Source: a virus
Direction: 5' to 3' (one strand)
Length of the DNA: 41,264 nucleotides
IMG/VR virus record: IMGVR_UViG_3300015245_000722
Location: 1-41,264 of that record
Made by a program: the position numbers and the translations under genes. The first letter of the stretch is position 1, and the number at the start of each line of letters is the position of its first letter. The notes under the pieces were generated by a model. That model saw only the letters and a program-made list of their open reading frames with translations. It was not told the DNA's origin and did no database searches. This document shows positions 1 through 7,090 of this stretch, one piece after another.

Positions 1-1152
1 GTGAGGGCGAAAATCGTCCTGTGGTGCGCGCTGGCGGCGCTGCCGTGGTCCGCGGCCGAGGCGGACGAAGTCCCGTCGTTCTCGGAGAGGGAGATCCAGG
101 CGATCCTGGCCCACGGCCCCTGGCCGGTTCCCGCCACGGCCGACTCCAGCAACCGGGTCTCGGGCAAGCGTGAGGCGGTCGAGCTGGGCGAGCGGCTGTT
201 CTTCGAGCAGCGCTTGTCCGCGGCCGGGAAGTTCTCGTGCGGGACCTGCCATGTGCCCGAGCGCAACTGGACCGACAACCAGACGCGCGGGGCCGCAGCC
301 GCGGAGGTCGAGCGCAACACTCCGACGCTCATGAACATCAGGCTGGGGCACTGGTTCGGGTGGGGCGGGGCATCGGACAGCCTGTGGGCGCAGAGCATAC
401 GTCCCATCCTGGACAACCGCGAGCTGGGAGCGAGCCCGCGCCACGTCGCCGAGCTGATGCGTAACGACGAGCAGATGGCGTGCCGCTACCGCCGGACCTT
501 CGGCGCCGTGCCGTCGGCGACCGAGGACGAGCAGGTGCTGGTGGACGTCGCCAAGGCGCTCGCCGCCTTCATGGAGACGCTCGACAGCCCGCCGACTCCC
601 TTCGACCAGTTCCGCAACGCGGTGGCGCGTGGCGAGCGCGTGCCGCCGTGGCGCTACTCGGAGGCCGCGCAGCGCGGCCTCAAGATCTTCATCGGCAAGG
701 GCGGCTGCGACCGCTGCCACTCCGGACCGAACTTCAGCGATGGCGAGTTCCACGCGAACGGATTCGCCGCGCTGGGCAAGCGCGCGGACGCGGGACGCAG
801 CGACGGCGTCAAGCACCTGGGCGAGAGCCGCTTCAACCTGCTGGGGCCGTACAACGACGACCCGGCGCGGTCCGGCGCGGGGCAAACGCGACGCGCACTG
901 AGCGAGGCGGGCGACAGCAGGGCGTTCAAGGTTCCGACTCTGCGGCACATGCTGCTCACCCCACCGTACGGCCACCATGGCGAGGTCGAAAGAATCGCCG
1001 ACGCGGTGCGCCACTACTCCGAAACCGGGGGCCCTGAGATCAAGCCGCTGCGTCTAACGGCGGCGGAGCAGACCGATATGGTTGTGTTCCTCGAGTCGCT
1101 GAGTAACTTCAGCAATCCTTGGCGCCCGGACGATCGTGGACGTTGCGAGTGA
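1..1152 (+). CDS. Di-haem cytochrome c peroxidase / MauG-family protein
   Basis: This 383-residue protein has a Sec-type signal peptide (hydrophobic core about residues 4-20) and two c-type haem sites, CGTCH at residues 80-84 and CDRCH at 236-240. That is the layout of the bacterial di-haem cytochrome c peroxidase/MauG family. Such proteins act in the periplasm, reducing peroxide or oxidising a partner with electrons from small c-type cytochromes. The start is a GTG at the first base of the window, so no upstream sequence is visible; the signal peptide is complete, which supports this start. It lies outside the integrase/tRNA boundary and is read as a chromosomal host gene. The exact substrate (peroxidase versus MauG-like oxidation) cannot be told from sequence. 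Confidence 0.85.
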   Translation: MRAKIVLWCALAALPWSAAEADEVPSFSEREIQAILAHGPWPVPATADSSNRVSGKREAVELGERLFFEQRLSAAGKFSCGTCHVPERNWTDNQTRGAAAAEVERNTPTLMNIRLGHWFGWGGASDSLWAQSIRPILDNRELGASPRHVAELMRNDEQMACRYRRTFGAVPSATEDEQVLVDVAKALAAFMETLDSPPTPFDQFRNAVARGERVPPWRYSEAAQRGLKIFIGKGGCDRCHSGPNFSDGEFHANGFAALGKRADAGRSDGVKHLGESRFNLLGPYNDDPARSGAGQTRRALSEAGDSRAFKVPTLRHMLLTPPYGHHGEVERIADAVRHYSETGGPEIKPLRLTAAEQTDMVVFLESLSNFSNPWRPDDRGRCE

Positions 1153-1185
1153 GCGCGATTCCCTGCTGTTGCAGCGCAAAAAGGT

Positions 1186-1215
1186 TTGACAGTCTTTCGA
1201 TGTGACAGCTATAAT
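1186..1215 (+). promoter_or_regulatory. Sigma70-type promoter of the tRNA-fMet gene
   Basis: A consensus -35 box TTGACA (1186-1191) and a consensus -10 box TATAAT (1210-1215) are separated by 18 bases. Transcription would start about 10 bases before the tRNA at 1233. The promoter lies on the host side of the prophage boundary, so the tRNA keeps its own promoter after integration. Confidence 0.85.
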
Positions 1216-1232
1216 TCCGCTTCTGTACCGGG

Positions 1233-1309
1233 CGCGGGGTGGAGCAGTCTGGCAGCTCGTCGGGCTCATAACCCGAAGGTCATAGGTTCAAATCCTATCC
1301 CCGCAACCA
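1233..1309 (+). tRNA. Initiator tRNA-fMet (anticodon CAU)
   Basis: The 77-base gene folds as a cloverleaf and encodes its CCA end (1307-1309). The anticodon loop reads CTCATAA. Two features mark it as initiator rather than elongator tRNA-Met: the unpaired C1/A72 at the top of the acceptor stem, and three G-C pairs at the base of the anticodon stem (GGG/CCC). It is intact although a prophage integrase ORF ends inside it, as expected when integration restores the 3' part of the tRNA. Confidence 0.95.
1266..1309. other. Probable attL in the 3' half of tRNA-fMet
   Basis: The integrase reading frame on the minus strand runs through the 3' half of the tRNA and stops at 1266-1268, in the anticodon loop. 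The last residues of the integrase (GIGFEPMTFGL) are therefore encoded by tRNA sequence. This is typical of an element inserted in a tRNA 3' end, so the crossover core should lie within 1266-1309. The core cannot be defined exactly because the right attachment site is outside the window. Confidence 0.6.
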
Positions 1310-2879
1310 ATCCCAGATACTGGCCGCCGGCGGCCAAGAGAAGCCGCTCCGGCCGGGTTTGGATCTCCGCGTAGATCTTCCCGTCCGACTCCTCCTTCAA
1401 GGTAATTTCGCCTAGCACGTCCTGAAGCGCAGCCCGCGCCCTTGGCGGGTCGGTTTCCAGTTCCGCTCCTAGTCTCATCAGCGCTTCCTTGTAACGCAGC
1501 TGCAGGGCGCTCACGGTGCCGCGCGAGGGCGCCTGGCGCGTTGCCAGGTCCCGGAGGGCCGCCTGCTCCCGTTCGGCCTCCTGCAGGCGTTCTCCTAGGC
1601 TTTGAGACCACCCTGCAGCGGCGACCGCGTCGACGAGGCGAGGGATTTCCTTGTCGAGCTCGGCGAGCCTCTTCCTTGCGCCCGCGGCCGCGGGCGCGCC
1701 CGTTCTCGCGCGCTCGAGGATCACCTGGTCGACCAGCCCCTGCAGCTCGACGATCGCGGCGGGCGCGAGCAGATCCTCGCGCACCACGGAGAGCAGCCGG
1801 GCATCGATCGCCTTTCGCCTGGCGTAGATCCCCGGGCAGACCACGGCTCCGCGATCTTTCCGCGCGGCGCAGCCGTAGGCGGTGCCGTTCACCGCGATCA
1901 CCGCTCCTCCGCATCTTCCGCACCGAAGCAACCCTCCGAATAGCGTCCGAGGCCGCGCGCCCTTGCCGCGCGCGCCGCCCTCTAGGCGCTTCCCATCGAG
2001 CCGCGCGCGCACCGCGCGCCAGGCCTCGTCCTTCAGGATCCGCAGCTCGGGCCGTTCCTCCGCGATCCATTCCGCGCGAGGGCGGTCGATGCGCTGCCGG
2101 CGGCCGCTGTCCGGATCCTTCACCCATCGCGATCGGTTCCACACATAACGCCCGACGTACAACTCGTTGTTCAGGACACCGCTGCCCTTGTTGGGGCTGC
2201 CATAGATCGCGGAGACTGCCCAGGTCCCGCCTCGAGGCGCCGACACGCGCCGGCGATTGAGGTTCTCGGCGATGCGCTGGCAGCTCCAGGACTCCGCGTA
2301 GCGCGAGAAAATCCAGCGTACGACGTCGGCTTCCTCCGGAAGGATCTCGAGGCGGTGGCCGATCGGTTCGCCTTTCGCGTCGACGCCGGCGAGCGTGGAG
2401 CGGTAGCCGTACGACAGGCCGCCGGCATGATAGCCGCGCGCGATCTGACCGCGCAGGCCGCGGTGAGTCTTCTTCGAAATATCGCGGAGCAATTGCTCGT
2501 TGAAGCTGCCGCGGACCGCGCGCATCATCTCGCGGCCCTCGGTCGCGGAGTCGTAGCCGTCGACCACGCCGATGATGCGTATGCCGCTGAACTCGAGGCG
2601 CCGCACCATGCGCTCCTGGTCGACCAGGTTGCGCGAGAAACGGTCGAGCGCCTCGAGGATCAGGACGTCGAAGCGCGCGGCCGCGGCATCGGCCATGAGC
2701 GCGCGCCCGCCGGCGCGCTGCTCGATCGGCATGCTGCCGGACACGCCCTCGTCGAAATGGATCGCGACAACTTCGAGATTCGCGGAGTCCGCCCGGGCGC
2801 GCCCGAGGCGGAGCTGGTCCTCAATCGACGTCGGCCGCTGCAGGTCGGTCGAGTAGCGGGCGTACAGTGCTGCGGGCAT
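1266..2879 (-). CDS. Serine recombinase (prophage integrase)
   Basis: This 537-residue large serine recombinase has an N-terminal resolvase domain with the catalytic serine in YARYS (S10) and the DRFSRN motif. A recombinase domain with GYHAGGLSYGYR and a zinc beta-ribbon (LRCGRCGG, then a Cys near GCAARKDRG and VCPG) follow, then a coiled coil. The start chosen is the ATG at 2879, with GGAG about 10 bases upstream; an ATG at 2888 is too close to that site. It is the last gene of the leftward operon, overlapping the preceding small gene by 59 bases. Its C-terminus is encoded by the tRNA. It very probably integrates and excises this prophage. Serine integrases at tRNA genes are less common than tyrosine integrases. 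Confidence 0.92.
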   Translation of the reverse strand: MPAALYARYSTDLQRPTSIEDQLRLGRARADSANLEVVAIHFDEGVSGSMPIEQRAGGRALMADAAAARFDVLILEALDRFSRNLVDQERMVRRLEFSGIRIIGVVDGYDSATEGREMMRAVRGSFNEQLLRDISKKTHRGLRGQIARGYHAGGLSYGYRSTLAGVDAKGEPIGHRLEILPEEADVVRWIFSRYAESWSCQRIAENLNRRRVSAPRGGTWAVSAIYGSPNKGSGVLNNELYVGRYVWNRSRWVKDPDSGRRQRIDRPRAEWIAEERPELRILKDEAWRAVRARLDGKRLEGGARGKGARPRTLFGGLLRCGRCGGAVIAVNGTAYGCAARKDRGAVVCPGIYARRKAIDARLLSVVREDLLAPAAIVELQGLVDQVILERARTGAPAAAGARKRLAELDKEIPRLVDAVAAAGWSQSLGERLQEAEREQAALRDLATRQAPSRGTVSALQLRYKEALMRLGAELETDPPRARAALQDVLGEITLKEESDGKIYAEIQTRPERLLLAAGGQYLGLVAGIGFEPMTFGL

Positions 2880-3000
2880 CGGTGGCATTCTCCACGTGCG
2901 AGGGCGGCGCGGCAAGTGGCGCCGCGGAGGGCTCCGCACGCTCGGCCGCGTCGACGATGCGCTCGGCTAGAAAACGCAGAAGGGCGGTGCGGTGGGTCAT
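2821..3000 (-). CDS. Small hypothetical protein upstream of integrase
   Basis: This 59-residue, alanine- and arginine-rich protein begins with an amphipathic segment (FLAERIVDAAERAE) and becomes Pro/Ala-rich. Its ATG overlaps the stop of the upstream gene (ATGA), and its 3' end overlaps the integrase start by 59 bases, suggesting translational coupling. I do not recognise the family. A role in integrase expression or directionality is possible from position only. Confidence 0.5.
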   Translation of the reverse strand: MTHRTALLRFLAERIVDAAERAEPSAAPLAAPPSHVENATDARSTVRPLLDRPAAADVD

Positions 3001-3206
3001 CGCGGATTTTTGGGCCAGCGGCGATCGAAGGCTCGGGCGACATCGGGGCGGCAGATCCAGCCAGAAGGAAAGTCCTGCCATACGACGGCTCCGCGGGATT
3101 TCAGGCCGTTCAGCTGCGCGCCGTTGATCTGCATGCCAGCGCGAAACTTGGCGAAGTTCGCCCGGGCGCTGGTCGACAGTCGTCGCACGATCTGGTCGGG
3201 AGTCAT
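2997..3206 (-). CDS. Small hypothetical protein
   Basis: This 69-residue basic protein begins MTPDQIVRRLSTSARANF and contains a tryptophan-rich middle (VVWQDFPSGWICRP). It overlaps the genes on both sides by four bases (ATGA), so it fits a coupled operon. No family is recognised. Its size, charge and place two genes before a serine integrase would suit a recombination directionality factor or a small DNA-binding protein, but there is no motif to prove either. Confidence 0.5.
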   Translation of the reverse strand: MTPDQIVRRLSTSARANFAKFRAGMQINGAQLNGLKSRGAVVWQDFPSGWICRPDVARAFDRRWPKNPR

Positions 3207-3385
3207 GCGAAGTGCTTATCGTGGAGTTTCTGCAGGGAGTCGATCTGGCGCTCGCTGAGGCCAACCAGCTTGTTCTCGTCGCGCTTGTCGACCAGGCCGC
3301 TCACGAATTTCTGCTCCCACTCATTGAGGTCCTCGGTGCCGAGGAGGCCCTCGAGCTTGTCGACCATGACGCGGGTGGAGTTCAT
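3203..3385 (-). CDS. Small hypothetical protein
   Basis: This 60-residue charged, mostly helical protein starts MNSTRVMVDKLEGLLG and ends LSERQIDSLQKLHDKHFA. The start at 3385 was chosen because its ATG overlaps the stop of the DUF4326 gene (ATGA). Such short proteins with a WEQKFV...LSERQ pattern are common in phage early regions and are of unknown function. Confidence 0.6.
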   Translation of the reverse strand: MNSTRVMVDKLEGLLGTEDLNEWEQKFVSGLVDKRDENKLVGLSERQIDSLQKLHDKHFA

Positions 3386-3639
3386 TTGTTGGCGAGTTCC
3401 ATGAGGACGTCTCCATGACAGGGCAGGGGAGCGCAAAAACAACCGAGGACTTTTCCGCGGAGTGTTCCGACGTCCTTAAGCAGGTCCGGGCGATGGACGG
3501 AAAGCCAGCCCCGGTATTTCTCGATGATCTGTTCGCGGCTGCCATCGCGGCCGAGCAGGAACGGATTGCCCCATTTCGACGGCCGTCCGATGTAGACGTC
3601 GTAGGGCTCCATGCGGCAATGGACAACGCGCGCGCTCAT
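3382..3639 (-). CDS. DUF4326 domain protein
   Basis: This 85-residue protein is a complete DUF4326 domain: VVHCRMEPYDVYIGRPSKWG near the N-terminus, then LRGKVLGCFCAPLPCHGDVL at residues 60-79. The conserved Cys and His residues (C67, C69, C73, H75) look like a metal or active site. The biochemical role of the family is not established. It overlaps the stop of the upstream hypermodification-type gene by one base (TGATG), so the two are probably translated together. That neighbour suggests, but does not prove, a part in DNA base chemistry. Confidence 0.8.
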   Translation of the reverse strand: MSARVVHCRMEPYDVYIGRPSKWGNPFLLGRDGSREQIIEKYRGWLSVHRPDLLKDVGTLRGKVLGCFCAPLPCHGDVLMELANK

Positions 3640-4496
3640 CAGAGCAGGCTCGGCTGCGGTGCGCCGGCGCCATCGTAGCGGGCGCGGACTTTGCCCTCGC
3701 CCAGGTCGAGCCGCCGGTACTTGTCGTATTCGCACAGGCAGTTCTGGACGTCCATGGCGATCAGGCCGCGATCCACCCAGAGCGTCTCGACACGCGCGCG
3801 CACTACGGGCACGAGCTCGCGGAGGAGCGCTTCGAATTCTGGTTGCCTGAGCCGCTGATCCTTGGCTCGGCCGAGGAGCCGATTCATTCCGCGCGCGGAG
3901 CCCGGCCCGATCGGGGCCCAGGTATGCTTGTCGGGCCATTCGTCTCCTACGCCGAGGGCGGCAAGGTCGGCGACGATCTGGCCCGCGAGGAAAGGGCCGA
4001 GCCCGTTGAAGGCTATCAGGGCCGTCCACGTATCGCGGGCGGTTCGGTTGGCGAGGATGCGCTCGCTACTGTCGCCAATGGCCTGGACGAGGGCGCAGAT
4101 CGACTTGACCTTGTTCTGGCCGATGGCGCCGGGGATAACGTAGGCGCCGGTGAAGACCTTCTCTTTTCGCCCGGCGCGGGCCTCGAGGATCCTGCGCGCT
4201 TCGATGGGATGCCGCCAGGTATCCATCTCAGCGAGAGCCTCGGGCCAATTGATCAATCTCGCCCACGCCGCTGCGATGAGCTGTTCGTCCGGATCGTCGC
4301 GATCGCCATACCAGTGCTCGAAGAGCCAGCGGCTCACGCGATCGTCCATGCGCCTGACGTTGCACCAGCGGTAATCGCGGAGCAGCGGATCGTCCGTCCA
4401 GGGCTTGGGCTGGCCAGCTTCCTTGGCGGCGCGGATGCGATCGCGCTCGAGCATCCAGGAGACGAGGATGTCGAGCTCGGCGGGGTTGATCGTCAC
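3639..4496 (-). CDS. 5-hmdU DNA kinase helical-domain / base hypermodification family protein
   Basis: This 285-residue helical protein carries the KPWTDDPLLRDYRWCNVRR motif (about residues 31-49), followed by ARLINWPEALAEM and a C-terminal conserved block ending QNCLCEYDKYRR. This matches the helical domain (HMUDK_hel, earlier called alpha-glutamyl/putrescinyl thymine pyrophosphorylase-like) found in phage systems that hypermodify thymine through 5-hydroxymethyl-uracil. No P-loop kinase domain is present, so only the helical part is encoded. No dUMP hydroxymethylase or other pathway gene is seen in the window. It is coupled to the genes on both sides by 1-4 base overlaps. Assignment to the family is fairly sure; activity is inferred. 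Confidence 0.72.
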   Translation of the reverse strand: MTINPAELDILVSWMLERDRIRAAKEAGQPKPWTDDPLLRDYRWCNVRRMDDRVSRWLFEHWYGDRDDPDEQLIAAAWARLINWPEALAEMDTWRHPIEARRILEARAGRKEKVFTGAYVIPGAIGQNKVKSICALVQAIGDSSERILANRTARDTWTALIAFNGLGPFLAGQIVADLAALGVGDEWPDKHTWAPIGPGSARGMNRLLGRAKDQRLRQPEFEALLRELVPVVRARVETLWVDRGLIAMDVQNCLCEYDKYRRLDLGEGKVRARYDGAGAPQPSLL

Positions 4497-4687
4497 GCCT
4501 TAGCCTTTCGTGCCAGCGCATTCCATTGTTTGTCGCTCAGCCAGGTTCTCGTCTCGCACGTCCGGCACATGACGTGCATGATCGGTTCGCTCCCCATCTG
4601 CCGATTGAGCTTGAACACGGGTTCGCCTCCGTGGCCGCCATTTGCGACCCAGATGTGTTTACAAAGCGTTGTTGGACCTTGGGTCAT
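4493..4687 (-). CDS. Small zinc-site protein coupled to the reverse transcriptase
   Basis: This 64-residue protein has a CKH pair near residue 9 and a HVMCRTC block near residues 38-44, a likely one-zinc fold of Cys/His type. The end is basic (LARKAKA). Its ATG overlaps the reverse transcriptase stop (ATGA), and its own stop overlaps the next start in the same way. A role as a nucleic-acid-binding partner of the retroelement is possible from the coupling. It could equally be an unrelated phage early protein. Confidence 0.65.
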   Translation of the reverse strand: MTQGPTTLCKHIWVANGGHGGEPVFKLNRQMGSEPIMHVMCRTCETRTWLSDKQWNALARKAKA

Positions 4688-6027
4688 GAGGTTCTCCGGT
4701 AGGTCTTGGTCAGCTGGCGGTTCACGGCATGGCCGCGGGCGAGCAGGAGCCGCGCGAGCTGCGCGCGGTCGTTGTGGCTGTGCGAGGCCTGGCGCATCAG
4801 GCCGAAATAGCTGTTGCCGGCCTCGTAGAGGTCCTCGGCGGGCATCGCGGCGACGCGCTGGAGGGTGGCGCGCACAGTGCGCGGGCGGATCGAGCGGCGG
4901 TGCGGTTTGATCAGGTGTCCGGCGAAGTCGATGCCGCGGTCGATCGGCTGCAGGACGGTCTTGGACGGGTTGAGCCGCACCGCGAGGCGCTCGGCGAGCA
5001 GCGCCTCGATCTCGAGCCGCCAGGCGTTGAGCTGCGCCGGAGATTCGTGGAGCAATACGAAGTCGTCGACGTAGCGGACGTAATGCCGCGCGCGGAGCCG
5101 GTGCTTGACGTGCTGGTCCAGGACGTCGAGGTAGACGTTGGCGAAGAACTGGCTGCTCAAGTTGCCGATCGGCAGGCCCAGATGCGTCGGCTGGTTGTTC
5201 AGGCTCTTGTGCGGCGGCACGAGGGCGAGGCGCTCGGGCGGGCTCTGCACGTCGACGTCGACGCGCGGATCGTGGAATAGGATGCGCTCGGCCAGGTCCA
5301 TGAGCTCGGGCTCGTGGATCCGTGCGGCGAGCAGATCGCGGAGCTTGTTCTTGTCGATGCTGACGAAGAAGTTCGCCAGGTCGCATTTGAGGTAATACGC
5401 GGGCCGTTTCCAGTTCTGGGTGATCGAGCGGACCTTCGCCTCGAGGCGGCGCGCTGAATACAGCGTTCCCCGGCCGGGAATGCAGGCGCAACTGTCGGTG
5501 ATGAAGGCCCGTTCGAAGCGCTCGGCGACCGCGAGATAAAGATGATGGTGGCCGACGCGATCGCGGAAGGGCGCGGCCCAGACCTCGCGCGGCTTGGGGC
5601 GGGTGATGACGAAGCAGATCGAACGCCCGGGCGTATAGCTCCCGTTCAAGAAGGCATCGCGGAGCTCGGTCAGGTTCTCCTCGAGACGAGACTCAAAGGC
5701 GCGCGCGCTCGCGGTGGAGCGCTTGTTTCGCCGGCAGGCGAGCCAGGCTTCGAGCACGCGCGCGTAAGAAAAAACCGCATCGTTTCGATCTGCGGACCGC
5801 GCAACCCCGGTACCGATTGTCCTTGTGCCAGTTGTTCTGGTTGCCGTTGCCGAAGTTCTGGTACCAGGCGTAGTCGGAGTCGTTGGCGTACTGCTGCGGT
5901 CATTCGCGCTATCTATATTGCCCCGCCGAAGGCCCGCATCCTGGCGGCCGATCAGAGGGGAAACTGCGCCGGACGCGTCCCGGTCGCCGAAGAGATCCAG
6001 CTGGCCGGAGGTATCCGCGGTGCGCAT
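4684..6027 (-). CDS. DGR reverse transcriptase
   Basis: This 447-residue reverse transcriptase copies the template-repeat RNA and, with Avd, puts random bases opposite template adenines; the cDNA then replaces a variable repeat. Visible motifs are DLANFFVSID (from residue 216), IGNLSSQ (287-293) and the catalytic YVDD (319-322). The IGxxxSQ form is diagnostic of DGR enzymes; group II intron enzymes have QG at this place. The start at 6027 was chosen because GGAGG lies 8 bases upstream and no later in-frame ATG precedes the core. As a result residues 45-80 are encoded by the template repeat in another frame and are Thr/Gly/Pro-rich, probably an unstructured extension. Nearby Avd and TR/VR copies confirm the class. 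Confidence 0.93.
   Translation of the reverse strand: MRTADTSGQLDLFGDRDASGAVSPLIGRQDAGLRRGNIDSANDRSSTPTTPTTPGTRTSATATRTTGTRTIGTGVARSADRNDAVFSYARVLEAWLACRRNKRSTASARAFESRLEENLTELRDAFLNGSYTPGRSICFVITRPKPREVWAAPFRDRVGHHHLYLAVAERFERAFITDSCACIPGRGTLYSARRLEAKVRSITQNWKRPAYYLKCDLANFFVSIDKNKLRDLLAARIHEPELMDLAERILFHDPRVDVDVQSPPERLALVPPHKSLNNQPTHLGLPIGNLSSQFFANVYLDVLDQHVKHRLRARHYVRYVDDFVLLHESPAQLNAWRLEIEALLAERLAVRLNPSKTVLQPIDRGIDFAGHLIKPHRRSIRPRTVRATLQRVAAMPAEDLYEAGNSYFGLMRQASHSHNDRAQLARLLLARGHAVNRQLTKTYRRTS
5789..5893 (-). repeat. DGR template repeat (TR)
   Basis: The 105-base sequence, read on the minus strand from CAGTACGCC to GTCCGCAGA, matches two variable repeats at 6508-6612 and 7103-7207 except at adenines. 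Of its 29 adenines, 9 differ in the first and 13 in the second copy; no other base differs. In the variable-repeat frame it is rich in AAC (Asn) codons, which adenine mutagenesis turns into many residues without creating stop codons. It lies inside the 5' part of the reverse transcriptase gene, in a different frame. Confidence 0.95.
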
Positions 6028-6103
6028 GTCGGTGACCTCCGCGAAAGCGGAAGGCAGCGGCGCGACCAGATTGAAATTCGCGCGGGCGCGGCCGCCGTGG
6101 CGG

Positions 6104-6472
6104 TCACGCAGCGGGCGACGGTGCGGGTGCAAAGGTATTCCTCAGTGCGATGGTTTGCTTGCCGATCGAAGCCGTGATCGGGATGGATGCGGCAAAGTGC
6201 GTGTTGGTAAGCCAGCCCCCATCGCGGAGCACCCGCAGGATCACCTGGGAGATCTCCAGGTGATCGAGGAGCTGCTCGAAATGGGGGAGCTTGGCCTCGT
6301 CGCGGGCGACGTTCGCATGGCGCACGATCACCGGCATCCACAGGGACTCGTCCACCAGCCGCTCGCCGTACATCTGCTTGACGTCGCGACGAAGATGGAT
6401 CACCGTGCTGGCCACGAATTTTTGAAAATCGATGACCGCGCGGTAGAGCTCGGTGTCACTGTGCAAGCCCAT
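6104..6472 (-). CDS. avd: DGR accessory variability determinant (Avd)
   Basis: This 122-residue, mainly helical, basic protein matches the Avd four-helix-bundle family in length, in pattern (LYRAVIDFQKFVASTVIHL, then FEQLLDHLEISQVILRVLRD) and in place between the target gene and the TR/reverse transcriptase. Avd forms a pentamer that binds the reverse transcriptase and template RNA and is needed for adenine-specific cDNA synthesis. The C-terminal 25 residues are less helical. It starts 20 bases after the stop of the first target gene, with only a weak ribosome site. The gap to the reverse transcriptase start (76 bases) should contain the 5' part of the template RNA. Confidence 0.85.
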   Translation of the reverse strand: MGLHSDTELYRAVIDFQKFVASTVIHLRRDVKQMYGERLVDESLWMPVIVRHANVARDEAKLPHFEQLLDHLEISQVILRVLRDGGWLTNTHFAASIPITASIGKQTIALRNTFAPAPSPAA

Positions 6473-6492
6473 GAGCTACGCGAATGCCGGAA

Positions 6493-7062
6493 TTAGCGAA
6501 TGGGAACTCTGCGGACCGCGCAACCCCGGTACCGATTGACCTTGTGCCAGCCGTCCTGGCTGCCGTTGCCGAAGTACTGGCACCAGGCGAAGTCGGAGTC
6601 GTCGGCGTACTGCTCGCCAGACAAGTACCACGCGTCCTCGAATTGCCCGGGGGCGGCGTTGGCGAACTGAACCCGCTGCTCCTTGCGGTTGGGCATTACG
6701 AAGTCGTTGTGACCGTCGATCGCGAGGTCCTTCGCATACTGCTGAAGCTCCGCGAATGTGCCGCCGGCGTGATGGTGTTTCTTCTCGGCGCTGATCAGGA
6801 GATAGTCGGGCTTGCCATCCTGGCCGCGCATCAGGCCATGGAAAATCCCGCCCTGACTGTTGAAATATTCGCCGATGGGCGGAACGACTGACTTGAGCAC
6901 TTCGAAGAATAGAGCGGCCTGCGCGGACTTGAATTTTGTATCGCCGAGGCTCTTGGACAGTGCGTCGTAGTTCGAGCCTAGAGTTGGTTTCTTCGAGCGG
7001 ACGGTACTCCGCGCGCGTTTGGTTGGGCGCTTGCGCGCGGGCGTCTTGCGTGATTTTTTCAT
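6493..7062 (-). CDS. DGR target protein 1 (DUF1566/C-type-lectin-like C-terminus)
   Basis: This 189-residue protein ends in a variable repeat. Its first 30 residues are very basic (many Lys, Arg, Pro), which could bind nucleic acid or phosphate. The C-terminal half resembles DUF1566/Lcl-type domains of the C-type lectin fold, with DFVMPNRKE, a Trp-Tyr before the variable region and a final RGCAVRR. The variable residues, corresponding to TR codons 4, 8, 11, 13, 18, 20, 21 and 25, lie where DGR proteins bind ligand. No signal peptide is present. The start at 7062 has GAGGAG 8 bases upstream. The ligand and location (virion or cytoplasm) are unknown. Confidence 0.85.
   Translation of the reverse strand: MKKSRKTPARKRPTKRARSTVRSKKPTLGSNYDALSKSLGDTKFKSAQAALFFEVLKSVVPPIGEYFNSQGGIFHGLMRGQDGKPDYLLISAEKKHHHAGGTFAELQQYAKDLAIDGHNDFVMPNRKEQRVQFANAAPGQFEDAWYLSGEQYADDSDFAWCQYFGNGSQDGWHKVNRYRGCAVRRVPIR
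6508..6612 (-). repeat. DGR variable repeat 1 (VR1)
   Basis: These 105 bases at the 3' end of target gene 1 differ from the TR at 9 positions, all TR adenines (A to G six times, A to T three times, on the coding strand). The last 24 bases, including the palindromic GCGGTCCGC, are identical to the TR and probably contain the initiation-of-homing site. Confidence 0.95.
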
Positions 7063-7090
7063 CGGAAAATCTCCTCGAATGATCGAATGG

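Noticed and set aside
4684-6027. RT as group II intron, retron or abortive-infection enzyme
   Set aside because: The IGxxxSQ motif, adjacent Avd and TR/VR pairs with adenine-only changes identify a DGR.
6028-6132. Longer RT start at 6132
   Set aside because: It would overlap the end of avd and has no ribosome site, while the ATG at 6027 has a good one.
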